Source: Sodalis ligni
GTDB lineage: Bacteria; Pseudomonadota; Gammaproteobacteria; Enterobacterales; Enterobacteriaceae
Assembly: GCF_016865525.2 (NCBI RefSeq)
Contig: NZ_CP075169.1
Span: 3,348,337-3,412,336, forward strand
DNA: 64,000 nucleotides
Direction of reading: 5' to 3'
The notes beneath the pieces are model-generated. The model had not been told where the DNA came from and did no database searches. It worked only from the letters and a program-made list of their open reading frames with translations. A program made the translations under genes and the position numbers. Of this stretch, positions 16,928-27,649 are shown one piece after another. Each line of letters opens with the position of its first letter. Within the stretch, counting starts at the first letter, position 1.

Positions 16928-19645
16928 ATGGCTGTTACTAATGTCGCTGAACTGAACACCTTGATGGAAAAGGTTAAAAAGCCCAGCGCGAATATGCCAA
17001 TTTTAGCCAGGAGCAGGTGGACAAGATTTTCCGCGCCGCCGCCCTTGCCGCTGCCGATGCCCGCATTCCTCTCGCCAAAATGGCCGTTGAAGAATCCGGC
17101 ATGGGTATCGTGGAAGACAAAGTGATCAAGAACCATTTCGCTTCCGAATATATCTATAATGCCTATAAAGATGAAAAAACCTGCGGCATCCTGGCCCGGG
17201 ACGATACGTTCGGCACCATCACCATTGCCGAACCCATCGGTATCATCTGCGGCATCGTGCCGACGACCAACCCCACTTCCACGGCCATTTTCAAAGCGTT
17301 GATATGCTTGAAAACCCGTAACGGCATTGTTTTCTCGCCGCATCCCCGTGCGAAGAAAGCCACCAACAAGGCTGCTGAAATTGTCCTGAAAGCCGCTATC
17401 GCCGCCGGCGCGCCGAAAGATATCATCGGCTGGATTGACGAACCTACCGTTGAACTCTCCAACCAGCTTATGCACCATCCGCTGGTTAACCTGATCCTCG
17501 CCACCGGCGGGCGGGCATGGTAAAGCCGCTTACAGTTCCGGTAAGCCCGCCATCGGCGTCGGCGCCGGCAATACTCCGGTGGTTGTGGATGAAACCGCCG
17601 ATATCAAACGGGTGGTAGCCTCCATCCTGATGTCCAAAACCTTCGATAACGGCGTCATCTGCGCCTCCGAACAATCGGTTATCGTGGTGGACGAAGTCTA
17701 TGACGCGGTGCGTGAACGCTTTGCCAGCCACGGCGGCTACATGCTGCGCGGCGAAGAGCTGAAAGCGGTTCAGGGCATCATTCTGAAAAACGGCGCGCTG
17801 AACGCCGGTATCGTCGGCCAGCCGGCGGTGAAAATCGCCGCCATGGCCGGATTGACCGTACCGGGCTCCACCAAGGTGCTGATTGGCGAAGTCACCGTTG
17901 TGGACGAAACCGAACCCTTCGCCCATGAAAAGCTCTCGCCGATGCTGGCTATGTATCGCGCCAAGAACTTTGAAGACGCGGTGGTCAAAGCGGAAAAACT
18001 GGTGGAAATGGGCGGCATCGGCCATACCTCCTGTCTCTATACCGATCAGGACAATCAGACGGACCGCGTGAATTTCTTCGGCGAAACCATGAAGACCGCG
18101 CGTATTCTGATCAACACGCCTGCTTCCCAGGGCGGTATCGGTGACCTGTACAACTTCAAACTTGCACCGTCGCTGACGCTGGGCTGCGGCTCCTGGGGCG
18201 GTAACTCCATTTCCGAAAACGTCGGCCCGAAACACCTTATCAATACCAAAACCGTGGCCAAGCGAGCTGAAAATATGATGTGGCATAAGCTTCCCAAATC
18301 CATCTATTTCCGTCGCGGTTCATTGCCGATTGCCCTGGATGAAGTGGCCAGCGACGGCGCCAAACGCGCCTTTATCGTGACGGACCGTTATCTGTTTAAC
18401 AACGGCTATGCCGATCAGATCACCTCCGTACTGAAGGGCCACGGTATTGAAACCGAAGTCTTCTTCGAAGTGGAAGCGGATCCGACCCTGAGCATCGTTC
18501 GCAAGGGCGCAGAGCAGATCATGTCCTTCAAACCGGACGTCATTATTGCCCTGGGCGGCGGTTCGCCGATGGATGCCGCCAAGATCATGTGGGTAATGTA
18601 CGAACACCCGGGCACCCCGTTCGAAGAGCTGGCGCTGCGGTTTATGGATATCCGTAAACGTATATACAAGTTCCCGAAAATGGGTGTTAAAGCCCAGATG
18701 ATCGCCATCACCACCACCTCCGGTACCGGTTCTGAAGTCACGCCGTTCGCCGTGGTGACCGATGATGCCACCGGCCAGAAATATCCGCTGGCGGATTATG
18801 CCCTGGTGCCGAGCATGGCGATTGTGGATGCCAATCTGGTGATGAACATGCCGAAATCCCTCTGCGCCTTCGGCGGTCTGGATGCGGTAACCCATGCCTT
18901 GGAAGCCTATGTGTCCATCATGGCCACCGAGTTTTCCGACGGCCAGGCGCTGCAGGCCATCAAGCTGCTTAAAGAGTATCTGCCTGCCAGCTATCACGAA
19001 GGGGCGAAAAACCCGGTGGCCCGTGAACGCGTTCATAACGCCGCCACTATTGCCGGCATCGCGTTTGCCAACGCCTTCCTGGGCGTCTGCCACTCCATGG
19101 CCCATAAACTGGGTTCGGAATTCCATATTCCCCATGGCCTGGCCAACGCCATGCTGATTTCCAACGTGATCCGCTACAACGCCAACGACAACCCCACCAA
19201 ACAGGCGGCGTTCAGTCAGTATGACCGTCCGCAGGCCCGTCGTCGTTATGCCGAAGTGGCCGACCATCTTGGCCTGAGCCAACCGGGCGACCGTACCGCG
19301 CAGAAGATTGAAAACCTGCTGGCCTGGCTGGATGGAATCAAAGCCGATTTGGGTATCCCGACCTCTATCCGTGAAGCCGGCGTGCAGGAAGCGGATTTCC
19401 TGGCGAAGGTGGACAAGCTGTCCGAGGATGCGTTCGATGACCAGTGTACCGGCGCCAACCCGCGCTATCCGCTGATTGCCGAACTGAAACAAATCCTGCT
19501 GGATACCTACTACGGACGTAAATACGTCGAGCCTTTCGCAGATGCCGCCGCAGTGGCCCATGCTCCGGCTCTCCCGGCTGACGCGGTGAAAGCCGCGGCT
19601 CCGGAAGCGAAAACCGAGAAAAAAGGCAAAAAAGTGACCAGCTGA
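16928..19645 (+). pseudogene. adhE: Bifunctional aldehyde-alcohol dehydrogenase AdhE, two frameshifts
   Basis: AdhE reduces acetyl-CoA to ethanol via acetaldehyde in anaerobic fermentation. The N-terminus MAVTNVAELNTLMEKVKK breaks at about 16981, where aaaaagccc should read aaaaaggccc. The second frame runs from REYANFSQEQVDKIFRAAA-like sequence to ILATGG and breaks again at about 17512 (ggcgggcggg for ggcgggccggg). The third frame is continuous for ~690 residues: the aldehyde-dehydrogenase cysteine (NGVICASEQS), the GSPMDAAKIMW loop and the iron-binding histidines of the alcohol-dehydrogenase half (HSMAHKLGSEFHIPHG). Each break is one lost base. The combined length is close to the 891 residues of E. 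coli AdhE. A ribosome site (aggagagc) precedes the start. Confidence 0.94.
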
Positions 19646-19713
19646 TCGCGGCGATAACCATCCCGCGTTGAGAACGGTCACCGATACAACCCCCGGTAAG
19701 TCAGCCGGGGGAC

Positions 19714-19745
19714 ACAGCACAGGCCCCTTTTGGGGCCTGTGCTGT
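19714..19745 (+). terminator. Terminator after adhE
   Basis: A perfect 14-bp stem (acagcacaggcccc / ggggcctgtgctgt) with loop tttt, followed by aagttt. It starts 69 bp after the adhE stop and could stop transcription from either side. Confidence 0.75.
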
Positions 19746-19764
19746 AAGTTTGTTGACAAAGTGT

Positions 19765-19830
19765 CCGGTCGGGGCAGGCTGCCAGATCGTAAAGAAGCCG
19801 TGAACCCGTCCCTGGGGGCTCGATCCGCGC
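19765..19830. repeat. Dispersed intergenic repeat, copy 2 (left half)
   Basis: These 66 bp align gap-free with 1761-1826 at 55 of 66 positions, from ccggtcgg through agatcgtaaa to ctcgatccgcgc. The right half present in copy 1, which forms the long palindrome, is missing or diverged here. Confidence 0.7.
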
Positions 19831-20229
19831 GATTATGACTCTCATCCCCGAGAGCCACCCTAATTAACGCCGAGTACGTTTGTCAGCAAGCCCCATATAC
19901 GGCCTAAACGCCGCGCTACGGACCTGAATCGCCGTTAAGCCGCCATTCCCTTTACTGAACGAAAAAAACGCGCCACGCAATCCCCTGCCGGCTAATCTGA
20001 ATTGAAGCGGCCATGCCGTAAACCGCCGAACGCTTCCGTCTCACGGAATATTACCAAAACCGCATATCCGGCCCCACAGGGCTCTTTTGACCGCAACCGG
20101 TGCAATCACCCCGGTGTAAGCCGGAAATCGCTCCTGTGCCCTTTATGGCGGTTATATAGCGGCAGAAGCAGATGGCCGCGCTGATGGCGCCGGCGTCAAA
20201 ATACACAACCGCCGCCGGATAACAAAGAC
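19831..20229. other. Intergenic region between adhE and tdk
   Basis: No recognisable gene, RNA or further repeat in these ~400 bp. Sequence composition is coding-like (GC-rich) but all frames are short and unlike known proteins; it could be an old pseudogene. Confidence 0.4.
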
Positions 20230-20862
20230 CTACGGCTGACGCGGTTCGGACGCGGCCATGGAGATATAGCCGGGCACCTGGCTATCCTCCGCCATGGCCT
20301 GTTTGTAATGCTTGCGGCATACCGAGACATACCGTTCTTCGCCGCCGATAACCACCTGTTGGCCGTCATGCACGGGTTTACCGTCCTCACCCAGGCGAAT
20401 GACCCGGTTTGCCTTGCGGCCGCAATAACAAATGGTTTTAAGCTCGATAAGCTTATCAGCCCATGCCAACAGATAATGGCTACCGGGAAACAGCTCGCCG
20501 CGAAAGTCAGTGCGCAACCCATAACACAATACCGGAATATTCAGAAAATCCACTACGTCCGATAACCCGGCAACTTGTTCACGGGTTAAAAACTGACTTT
20601 CATCCACTAATATGCAGTGCAGCGCCTGCTGCTCATGGGCCTGACGAATAACCGCCAGCAAATCGGTATCCGGGCGGTAGAGCTCGGCCGGCGAGGAAAG
20701 GCCGATACGGGAACTGACCTGGCCGCGAGCAAAACGATTATCTATTTCAGCGGTAAATACCAGGGTGCGCATGCCACGCTCCTGATAATTATACGAGGAC
20801 TGCAGGAGCGCAGTGGATTTACCCGCATTCATCGCAGAATAATAAAAATAAAGTTGAGCCAT
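20230..20862 (-). CDS. tdk: Thymidine kinase
   Basis: Type II thymidine kinase that phosphorylates thymidine in the pyrimidine salvage pathway (cytosolic, tetrameric). The 210 residues include P-loop SAMNAGKST (~9-17), the Walker B-like LVDESQF (~87), the lasso region and a structural zinc site (CYCGRKA, CRKHY). It keeps the E. coli place between adhE and hns, transcribed away from hns. The coding region is intact. Confidence 0.96.
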   Translation of the reverse strand: MAQLYFYYSAMNAGKSTALLQSSYNYQERGMRTLVFTAEIDNRFARGQVSSRIGLSSPAELYRPDTDLLAVIRQAHEQQALHCILVDESQFLTREQVAGLSDVVDFLNIPVLCYGLRTDFRGELFPGSHYLLAWADKLIELKTICYCGRKANRVIRLGEDGKPVHDGQQVVIGGEERYVSVCRKHYKQAMAEDSQVPGYISMAASEPRQP

Positions 20863-21417
20863 CAGCCCCTCACTTCGGAAAAAATCAATGACATAATAAA
20901 TAAGGTGCCCAGTGTATCATAAACTTTAAGCCATCTGCTGTGCCCCGCCGCCCTGATTTTAACATCGCCGGGCCCCGTCGGCGATGCAGCCGGCAGGTAA
21001 TTAGCCCCGGCGGGTGTTACTTTAAATTAGGCCTCTGCTTTAATGAATCATAACCAAAGTGACTGCGCTACATCACCTAACATTTGCTTCGGGCACGACG
21101 CCGGATGCGAACGCTATACGCACAATAGCGCCCTGGTTTTAAACATTGGTTATAAAACGCAAATTTTTCTACGATATAAACGTGGCTTATAATGAAACGC
21201 GCTGTGCAATATGCACTCCATTAACGGGTGAAGTGGGAAAACGCAACATAGTGAATCAATTTGTCATTACCATGCAAAGGGCATATATTTAGCGCTGTCG
21301 GGCTCTGCGGTAAAAAAAGATTATTTTTACCTTACTTACAAACTAGCTATTGCAGAAAAGAAACTACCGCTCTATTATTACTCCGACGCCCCATTTATAT
21401 TATTCGAGATTAGGACA
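20863..21417. other. Divergent promoter region of tdk and hns
   Basis: A 555-bp gap with no gene visible. It is GC-rich near tdk and strongly AT-rich nearer hns, as expected for an autoregulated hns promoter that binds H-NS itself. I could not place a single promoter with confidence. Confidence 0.5.
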
Positions 21418-21825
21418 ATGAGCGAAGCACTTAAAATTCTTAACAACATCCGAACTCTGCGTGCACAAGCCAGAGAATGTACTCTTGAAACTCTGGAAGA
21501 AATGCTGGAGAAACTTGAGGTAGTCGTCAATGAGCGCCGCGAGGAAGACAGCCAGGCACAGGCTGAAATCGAAGAACGTACGCGCAAATTACAGCAATAT
21601 CGTGAAATGCTGATTGCCGACGGTATCGATCCGAATGAATTGCTGCAAACCATGAGCGCATCAAAAGCTACTGGTAAAACCAAGCGCGCAGCTCGTCCGG
21701 CTAAATATCAATATACCGATGAGAACGGTGAAAGCAAAACCTGGACCGGCCAAGGCCGTACACCTGCTGTCATCAAAAAGTCTATTGAAGATGAAGGCAA
21801 AACGCTGGACGATTTCCTGCTGTAA
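21418..21825 (+). CDS. hns: Nucleoid-associated global repressor H-NS
   Basis: H-NS coats AT-rich and horizontally acquired DNA and silences it. The 135 residues contain the N-terminal oligomerisation coiled coil ([21 protein letters not shown]... to ~residue 80), a linker with basic residues, and the C-terminal DNA-binding domain with [24 protein letters not shown]. The QGR minor-groove hook is intact. The length is typical (137 in E. coli). Confidence 0.97.
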   Translation: MSEALKILNNIRTLRAQARECTLETLEEMLEKLEVVVNERREEDSQAQAEIEERTRKLQQYREMLIADGIDPNELLQTMSASKATGKTKRAARPAKYQYTDENGESKTWTGQGRTPAVIKKSIEDEGKTLDDFLL

Positions 21826-21850
21826 TCCGTTATATCCTTTATTATAAAAT

Positions 21851-21879
21851 GCCCGTTTGAATACTCAGCGGGCGTTTTT
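21851..21879 (+). terminator. Terminator after hns
   Basis: gcccg (21851-21855) pairs with cgggc (21869-21873), followed by gttttt. It starts 26 bp after the hns stop, a classical intrinsic terminator. Confidence 0.75.
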
Positions 21880-22065
21880 CTATCTCCCTGCCGGATGAAT
21901 TTTAACCATCCGATGAATTTCCGCCAACGGCATGTCTGCACTCTTTCCTCTGTGGCAGTAATGGTTTCGTCCCTGTGCATTAGCGCGTAAAAATCAATAA
22001 GCGTATAATTTGTGAGCAGGACAATGATGCATTTTGCCGATGTTTGTGCGGAAATGCTGTTCCCT

Positions 22066-22105
22066 CAGACGTTAAAAGCGGCCTTCTGGCCGCTTTTAAC
22101 GTCTG
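22066..22105. terminator. Bidirectional terminator between hns and uge
   Basis: A perfect 18-bp inverted repeat (cagacgttaaaagcggcc / ggccgcttttaacgtctg) around the loop ttct. The inner GCGGCC stem followed by TTTT reads as an intrinsic terminator on both strands. It probably ends the ugd-uge transcript coming from the right and backs up the hns terminator from the left. Confidence 0.8.
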
Positions 22106-22129
22106 AATGGCTCACATTGTCACAATTAG

Positions 22130-23136
22130 TTATTGGTGGTAATAATTCCGATACCATTGGACAAAGCGCCCTATTCCCTCGTCTATCCCGGTTTGTGGTT
22201 TAAAACCGATAGCGTTATACAAAGCCTCGGTATCGGCGCTGGTTTCCAGCACATCTCCTGGTTGCATCGGCATTAAATTTTTCACTGCCGTAATGCCGAG
22301 CGCTTTTTCCAACGCCTGTATGTATTCCATCAATTTAACCGGCTGGCTATTGCCGATATTATATACACGATAGGGTGCGGAACTTGTGGCGGGGGATCCC
22401 TGCTCAACCGTCCAAGACGTATCCGCTACCGGTGGAAGATTTTTAAAAGAAATATGGCCTTGACGATATCGTCTATATAAGTAAAATCGCGGCGCATTTC
22501 ACCATGGTTATAGACATCAATGCTATGTCCGGCGAGCATTGCCTCGGTAAATTTGAATAATGCCATATCAGGTCGTCCCCATGGACCATAGACGGTAAAA
22601 AACCGCAATCCGGTGGTCGGAAGCTGATACAAATGTGAATAAGTGTGTGACATTAATTCATTAGACTTTTTCGTAGCCGCATATAACGACACCGGATGAT
22701 CCACGGAATCGTCGGTTGAAAATGGTATTTTACGATTCAGGCCATAAACTGAGCTTGACGAGGCATAAAGTAAATGCCCTACCTGGGTATGACGACACCC
22801 TTCCAGGATATTCAAATGGCCGATAAGATTGGAATCCGCGTAAGCAAGGGGGTTCTCCAAAGAATAACGGACTCCCGCCTGAGCGCCCAGATGAATCACT
22901 CGTTGAAACCGCTGTTGATCAAAAAGATCGGCCATTCCCTGCCGATCGGCTAAATCCAGTTTAAAAAAACTAAAGGATTGCTTATCTTTTAATCTCTCAA
23001 GACGAGATTGCTTGAGGCGCACGTCATAATAATTATTAAGATTATCGATACCAATGACCTGATGGCCGTCAGCGAGCAGACGCTCGCTGACATGGAAACC
23101 AATAAAGCCCGCGGCACCGGTTACCAGAAATTTCAT
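22130..23136 (-). pseudogene. NAD-dependent sugar-nucleotide epimerase (UDP-glucuronate 4-epimerase type), frameshifted
   Basis: A short-chain dehydrogenase-type epimerase that would supply UDP-galacturonate (or a related sugar) for surface polysaccharide. The N-terminal NAD fold is clear ([17 protein letters not shown]), as are the catalytic YAATKKSNE and the family block [17 protein letters not shown]. After [11 protein letters not shown] the frame shifts near 22440: five A where six are needed to continue [10 protein letters not shown]. The C-terminal part (VYNIGNSQPVKLMEYIQALE...YRNYYHQ) is in the other frame. The rebuilt length of ~335 residues is normal. It starts 21 nt after ugd, so the two form an operon. 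Confidence 0.85.
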
Positions 23137-23157
23137 GTAACCTCTACTTGTAGGAAG

Positions 23158-24484
23158 TCAGCGAAGCTCCCGGCCTATGCCGTAATAAACAATGCCCCGA
23201 TGAGCCAAACGTTCGGGATCATATAGGTTACGGCCGTCAAAATCACCGGCTGAGTTAACATGGACTTGATCATATCGAAATCCGGCGCACGGAAATTCTG
23301 CCACTCGGTACAAATAACCAAGGCATCGGCCCCTGCAACGCGGATTCTTTGGTGCCCATTAATTTTAAATCACTGCGATGCCCGTAAATACGCTGGGTTT
23401 CATTCATTGCTTCCGGATCGAATGCCTGCACTTGCGCGCCGGCCTGCCATAAAGTTTCCATTAAAACCCGGCTGGAAGCCTCACGCATATCATCGGTATT
23501 GGGTTTAAAGGAGAGTCCCCACAAGGCAAACGTCTTACCCTGCAGATTTTCACCGAAATGACGCTTGATAAACTGCGGCAGTTTGCTCTTTTGCTGATAA
23601 TTTACATCTTCCACAGCCTGCAATAATTTCGGTTGATAACCAATTTGCTGGGAAGTCCGAATCAGCGCTTGCACATCTTTGGGGAAGCAGGAGCCGCCGT
23701 AACCGCAGCCAGGATAAATAAAGTGATAGCCGATACGGGAATCGGAACCGATGCCCTGCCGCACTTTCTCAATATCCGCCCCAAGCAATTCAGCCAGATT
23801 GGAAATTTCGTTCATAAAGCTGATTTTAGTGGCCAGCATGCAGTTAGCCGCGTATTTGGTCAGCTCGGCGCTGCGGATATCCATCAAAATCATCCGGTCG
23901 TGATTGCGGTTAAAGGGTTCGTACAGTTCCCGCAGTAACTCCACCACCTGTTCATTGTCGGTACCCACGACAATACGTTCCGGACGCATACAGTCGGCGA
24001 CCGCCGCGCCCTCTTTCAGGAATTCAGGGTTTGATACAACATCGAATGTCAGCGTGCTCTTGCGGGCATGCAGGGTCTCTTGCATAACGGCGCGAACTTT
24101 ATCTGCGGTCCCCACCGGCACGGTGGATTTATCCAGCACGACTTTATGATCGTCCATATATTGGGCAATCGTCCGCCCCACCGCCGTGACATATTTCAGA
24201 TCCGCCGAACCGTCTTCGTCGGGGGGAGTGCCCACCGCGATAAACTGCATTACGCCGTGCCTGACGCCGGCTTCGGCATCAGTGGTGAACTTCAGTCGAC
24301 CGGACTCATAATTCTGCTGCACCAAAGGTGTCAAACCAGGCTCAAAAATCGGGATATTCCCTTTTTTCAGGTTTTCCACTTTTTGTTCGTCGATATCCAC
24401 ACAAAGAACATCATGACCGACTTCCGCCAAAACAGCCGCTTGCACCAAACCAACATAGCCGATACCAAAAACAGTCACTTTCAT
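23158..24484 (-). pseudogene. ugd: UDP-glucose 6-dehydrogenase, frameshifted near the C-terminus
   Basis: Oxidises UDP-glucose to UDP-glucuronate for capsule, colanic acid or lipid A sugars. It shows the NAD-binding [17 protein letters not shown] start, [14 protein letters not shown], and the catalytic cysteine in [17 protein letters not shown]. The frame is continuous for ~380 residues, then breaks at about 23333 (a lost G after TTGCAGGG). A second lost T lies in GTGATTTTGAC. Restoring both gives [19 protein letters not shown]...VYYGIGR and a stop at 23158, about 442 residues in all. This is the longer Ugd type rather than the 388-residue E. coli one. Ribosome site aaggat precedes the ATG. 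Confidence 0.9.
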
Positions 24485-24530
24485 GTTGAATATCCTTGTT
24501 GAAATTTAACCCTGAAAATTTTTAAGTGTA

Positions 24531-25439
24531 TTAATCTACAATGGTTTCTTTGAGCCATTGTGAAAATTCTTTTCCGAGAGTTTCATGACGGATACCATAT
24601 TCAACGAAAGCTTCCATATAGCCCAATTTATTACCGCAATCATGGCTAATGCCTTTAAGGTGGTAAGCTTCAACTGTTTCTTTTTCCATCAGCAAAGCGA
24701 TGGCGTCAGTGAGCTGAATTTCATTGCCCGCTCCCGGAGGCGTTTTTTCCAACAGGGTCCAAATATCGGCGGACAAGACATAACGACCCACTACGGCTAA
24801 ATTGGACGGAGCTTCATCGGCGGTAGGGTTTTTCAACACAATGACCATAAGGGCGCTTTTACCCCGGTTTCGTTCTTTTCCCTGGCAGTCCACTACGCCG
24901 TAATTGGTCACATCGACAACCGGCTCAACCATAATCTGGCTGCGTCCTGTTTCTTCGAAGCGGGACAGCATTTCGGTTAAATTGTCAGTTTTCAGATTGG
25001 ATTCAAATTCGTCGATAATCACATCCGGCAAAATTACCGCCACCGGTTCGTCGCCCACTAACGGGTGCGCGCATAGAACCGCATGGCCCAGGCCTTTGGC
25101 CAAACCTTGCCGAACTTGCATGATAGTCACATGGGGCGGACAAATCGCCTGTATTTCAGCCAATAATTGCCGTTTAACACGTTTTTCAAGCATCGCTTCA
25201 AGTTCAAAGCTGGTATCGAAATGGTTCTCAATGGAATTCTTGGATGAATGGGTCACGAGGATGATTTCATTAATGCCCGCAGCGATACACTCATTCACTA
25301 CATATTGAATCAGTGGCTTATCAACCAGCGGTAACATCTCTTTCGGGATGGCTTTGGTCGCAGGCAGCATTCGTGTTCCTAATCCCGCCACCGGGATTAC
25401 CGCTTTTGTTACTTTGAAATTTGTATTAATAGCAGACAT
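24531..25439 (-). CDS. galU: UTP-glucose-1-phosphate uridylyltransferase
   Basis: Makes UDP-glucose, the precursor for trehalose, LPS core, osmoregulated glucans and the neighbouring Ugd. The nucleotidyltransferase motif [24 protein letters not shown] is at residues ~14-37; [13 protein letters not shown] and [17 protein letters not shown] follow. The ATG at 25439 (302 residues) is preferred to an adjacent TTG because family members start MSAINT and aggtgg lies upstream. Intact, 46 bp upstream of ugd on the same strand. Confidence 0.96.
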   Translation of the reverse strand: MSAINTNFKVTKAVIPVAGLGTRMLPATKAIPKEMLPLVDKPLIQYVVNECIAAGINEIILVTHSSKNSIENHFDTSFELEAMLEKRVKRQLLAEIQAICPPHVTIMQVRQGLAKGLGHAVLCAHPLVGDEPVAVILPDVIIDEFESNLKTDNLTEMLSRFEETGRSQIMVEPVVDVTNYGVVDCQGKERNRGKSALMVIVLKNPTADEAPSNLAVVGRYVLSADIWTLLEKTPPGAGNEIQLTDAIALLMEKETVEAYHLKGISHDCGNKLGYMEAFVEYGIRHETLGKEFSQWLKETIVD

Positions 25440-25650
25440 CAACCACCTCTCTCATTTCGCCAAGATAATAAAATTTCATTTATCTAATTTTAAACCCGAT
25501 AAGTATACCAGTTTAGACTGTTGGCGGGCGGCGTAAGGCGGCATATGACAAAAAATTAGGACAATTACCCATTTTTATAAGATATTGAAAAAAGAATAGA
25601 TTGGATAGAACTTAGCCCCATTACCGGCATCAGCATTCAGCCGCCGGAAT

Positions 25651-26664
25651 TTAATCGGTAGATAACATTAACCTTAAACGTCCCCCGGCGCCCCAGACCT
25701 GGCATTGCCATTCGGTGCAATGTTCACTCACCTGGTTGAGATAGGCATTGTTCATTGTGCCCAGAGGGACGCCGCTATTGAGTTCGATTTGATGATCATT
25801 GGCGGTAAGCGTAGCGTTCAGGCCAGCCGACACTAAAATCAACTTATTGAGTCCGCGGTGATAATACCCCACCAGCAATGGGAACTGTCCGTCCAGATTG
25901 GCCTTGCGCAACAGCTGATTTACCTGTCTTAGCAAGGTGGAGAGTTCCGGCAACCGGTGCGAACGGTTGGCAATATGCGCCTGCAACAATCCGTTAAATA
26001 AGGCCCGTAGCAGTAGGGCCGCCAATACGCCTTTTTCTTCCGCCCGGGTGACATCCAGGCAATAAAAGGCTAAATCATGCTCGGACAATGCGGCGATATC
26101 CAGTACCAGCCCCGGCTGTTCAGCCATGGTCAACTGGCGATAATTTACCCGGCAACGGGCAATATTCTGCTGTACCGGCGGCTGTAGCTGTTTCAGTAGT
26201 TTGGCAGCGGCGCCAGGATGTTGGCTCAGTGCATCCCAATCCTGGAATAATTGTTCTTCTTCATCCACTTGCGAAGTAAACATGTCGGGATAAAGACAGC
26301 CAAGCACGGTTTCCCGTAAGCGGCCAAAATCGTCAAGGGGCTTGAGCAAAACGTCTTGCACGCCCAGGCGCAGTACCTTGGCAATATCGGTCATCTGATC
26401 GGTACCGGATACAACCAGCACCGGAGTGGCGGCATCAAACGCACGAAAACGCTCTACAAAAGTCAGCCCGTTCATTTCAGGCATTTCCAGGTCGCAAATC
26501 ACCAGATCGGGACGCGTGGAGGGCAGCATATCCAACGCTTCCCTGCCATGAGACGCTTCATGGACTTCGGCACCCATCGATTGCAGAAATTGAGCCAGCA
26601 CGGATCTGAATACCGCCTCGTCCTCAATCACTAATATTTGTTTGTTTTGTAATGGCTTTACCAT
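25651..26664 (-). CDS. rssB: Sigma-S adaptor and response regulator RssB
   Basis: RssB delivers the stationary-phase sigma factor RpoS to ClpXP for degradation. The N-terminal receiver domain has the acidic pair VIEDEAV, the phosphorylation Asp in LVICDLEMPEMNG (~residue 58) and the conserved Lys in LLKPLDDFG. The C-terminal half is the PP2C-like pseudo-phosphatase effector. Length is 337, the same as E. coli. The ATG at 26664 is used rather than the TTG before it. Located upstream of galU, as in E. coli. Confidence 0.95.
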   Translation of the reverse strand: MVKPLQNKQILVIEDEAVFRSVLAQFLQSMGAEVHEASHGREALDMLPSTRPDLVICDLEMPEMNGLTFVERFRAFDAATPVLVVSGTDQMTDIAKVLRLGVQDVLLKPLDDFGRLRETVLGCLYPDMFTSQVDEEEQLFQDWDALSQHPGAAAKLLKQLQPPVQQNIARCRVNYRQLTMAEQPGLVLDIAALSEHDLAFYCLDVTRAEEKGVLAALLLRALFNGLLQAHIANRSHRLPELSTLLRQVNQLLRKANLDGQFPLLVGYYHRGLNKLILVSAGLNATLTANDHQIELNSGVPLGTMNNAYLNQVSEHCTEWQCQVWGAGGRLRLMLSTD

Positions 26665-27116
26665 CAAAGACCCTTATTTCAATCAGCTTAATAGTGGCTC
26701 AGTCTCACCACTTTTACTTATAAGAAATGTCAGGGGCTGATTAGTCTGTCACTCATTATTCAATCAATCACTTGTCAACCGTACACAGGGTCCTTTTCTG
26801 TCCTGATACCCTTACTCTCAACCGGTCGGATAACCCTAACCTTAGCAAAAACGTTCTTGCCTAAGTAAGGAGCGTAGTAGCCATTAGGTAAAATGCATCT
26901 TATCCGGGCAAAATGATGTCCGTTCCCGCCCCCATTGACAAGGACAATCTACCATTCCTTTGAAATAGTTGGAGTTTGGAAAAACAACGGCATCGTATTT
27001 TGCAATGATCAAAATCAACATTTATGCTCGTTGGCACGGGATGGCCGATGACTGGGATACAAGCATAGGGTAAAGTCTATTATCCTCTAATTTCTATCGT
27101 TATCACCAGGAGTTTT
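26665..27116. other. Divergent intergenic region between rssB and ychJ
   Basis: About 450 bp with no gene visible. It must contain both outward promoters. An imperfect dyad (aaccttagcaaaaacgttct / cctaagtaagg area, ~26840-26872) is the only structure noticed and is weak. Confidence 0.4.
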
Positions 27117-27581
27117 GTGGAAGATTTATGTCACTGCGGCAGCGGTTTACTTTTCGATGAATGCTGCAAGCCGTTCATCAACGGTCACCGCTTTCCGCTT
27201 AAGCCGGTGCAGTTAATGCGTTCCCGTTATACCGCTTATGTATTACACAATCTTGATTATTTAATCTCAACCTGGCATCCCGATTGCCGCGCTGAACAAT
27301 GGCGAGACGATATCGCGGCGAATTTTCCCCTCACAGAGTGGAAGGGATTAACCATTAAAGATGAACGTGCCGGTAAAAACGGCCATGAATCCTATGTGGA
27401 ATTTATCGCCCTTTTTTATGACCGGCACAACCGGCGGCCCGGTTTTATTCATGAACGGTCACGCTTTGTTCAATTGAACGAACGCTGGTATTATATTGAC
27501 GGCATACATCAGCAGCCCCTGAGGAATGCCCCTTGCCCTTGCGGCTCGGGTAAAAAATACAAAAAGTGTTGCGGGCAATAA
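27117..27581 (+). CDS. ychJ: SEC-C motif protein YchJ
   Basis: A 154-residue protein of unknown function. A zinc-binding SEC-C-type motif sits at each end: CHCGSGLLFDECC (residues 5-17) and CPCGSGKKYKKCCGQ (C-terminus). Between them is the YchJ core (LMRSRYTAYVLHNLDYLISTWHP). The start is the GTG at 27117 with aggag 4 nt upstream; no ATG fits the alignment. Same position as in E. coli. Confidence 0.93.
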   Translation: MEDLCHCGSGLLFDECCKPFINGHRFPLKPVQLMRSRYTAYVLHNLDYLISTWHPDCRAEQWRDDIAANFPLTEWKGLTIKDERAGKNGHESYVEFIALFYDRHNRRPGFIHERSRFVQLNERWYYIDGIHQQPLRNAPCPCGSGKKYKKCCGQ

Positions 27582-27649
27582 CCCGGTGGGATTTTATCCG
27601 ACCGCTTGTTAAAACGGATTCCATGAGTTTGTATAGGATTGGCACGTCA

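Noticed and set aside
18320..19858. 512-codon antisense frame opposite adhE
   Set aside because: A shadow of the GC-rich adhE coding strand; His/Gly/Arg-rich with no domain, and it crosses the adhE terminator.
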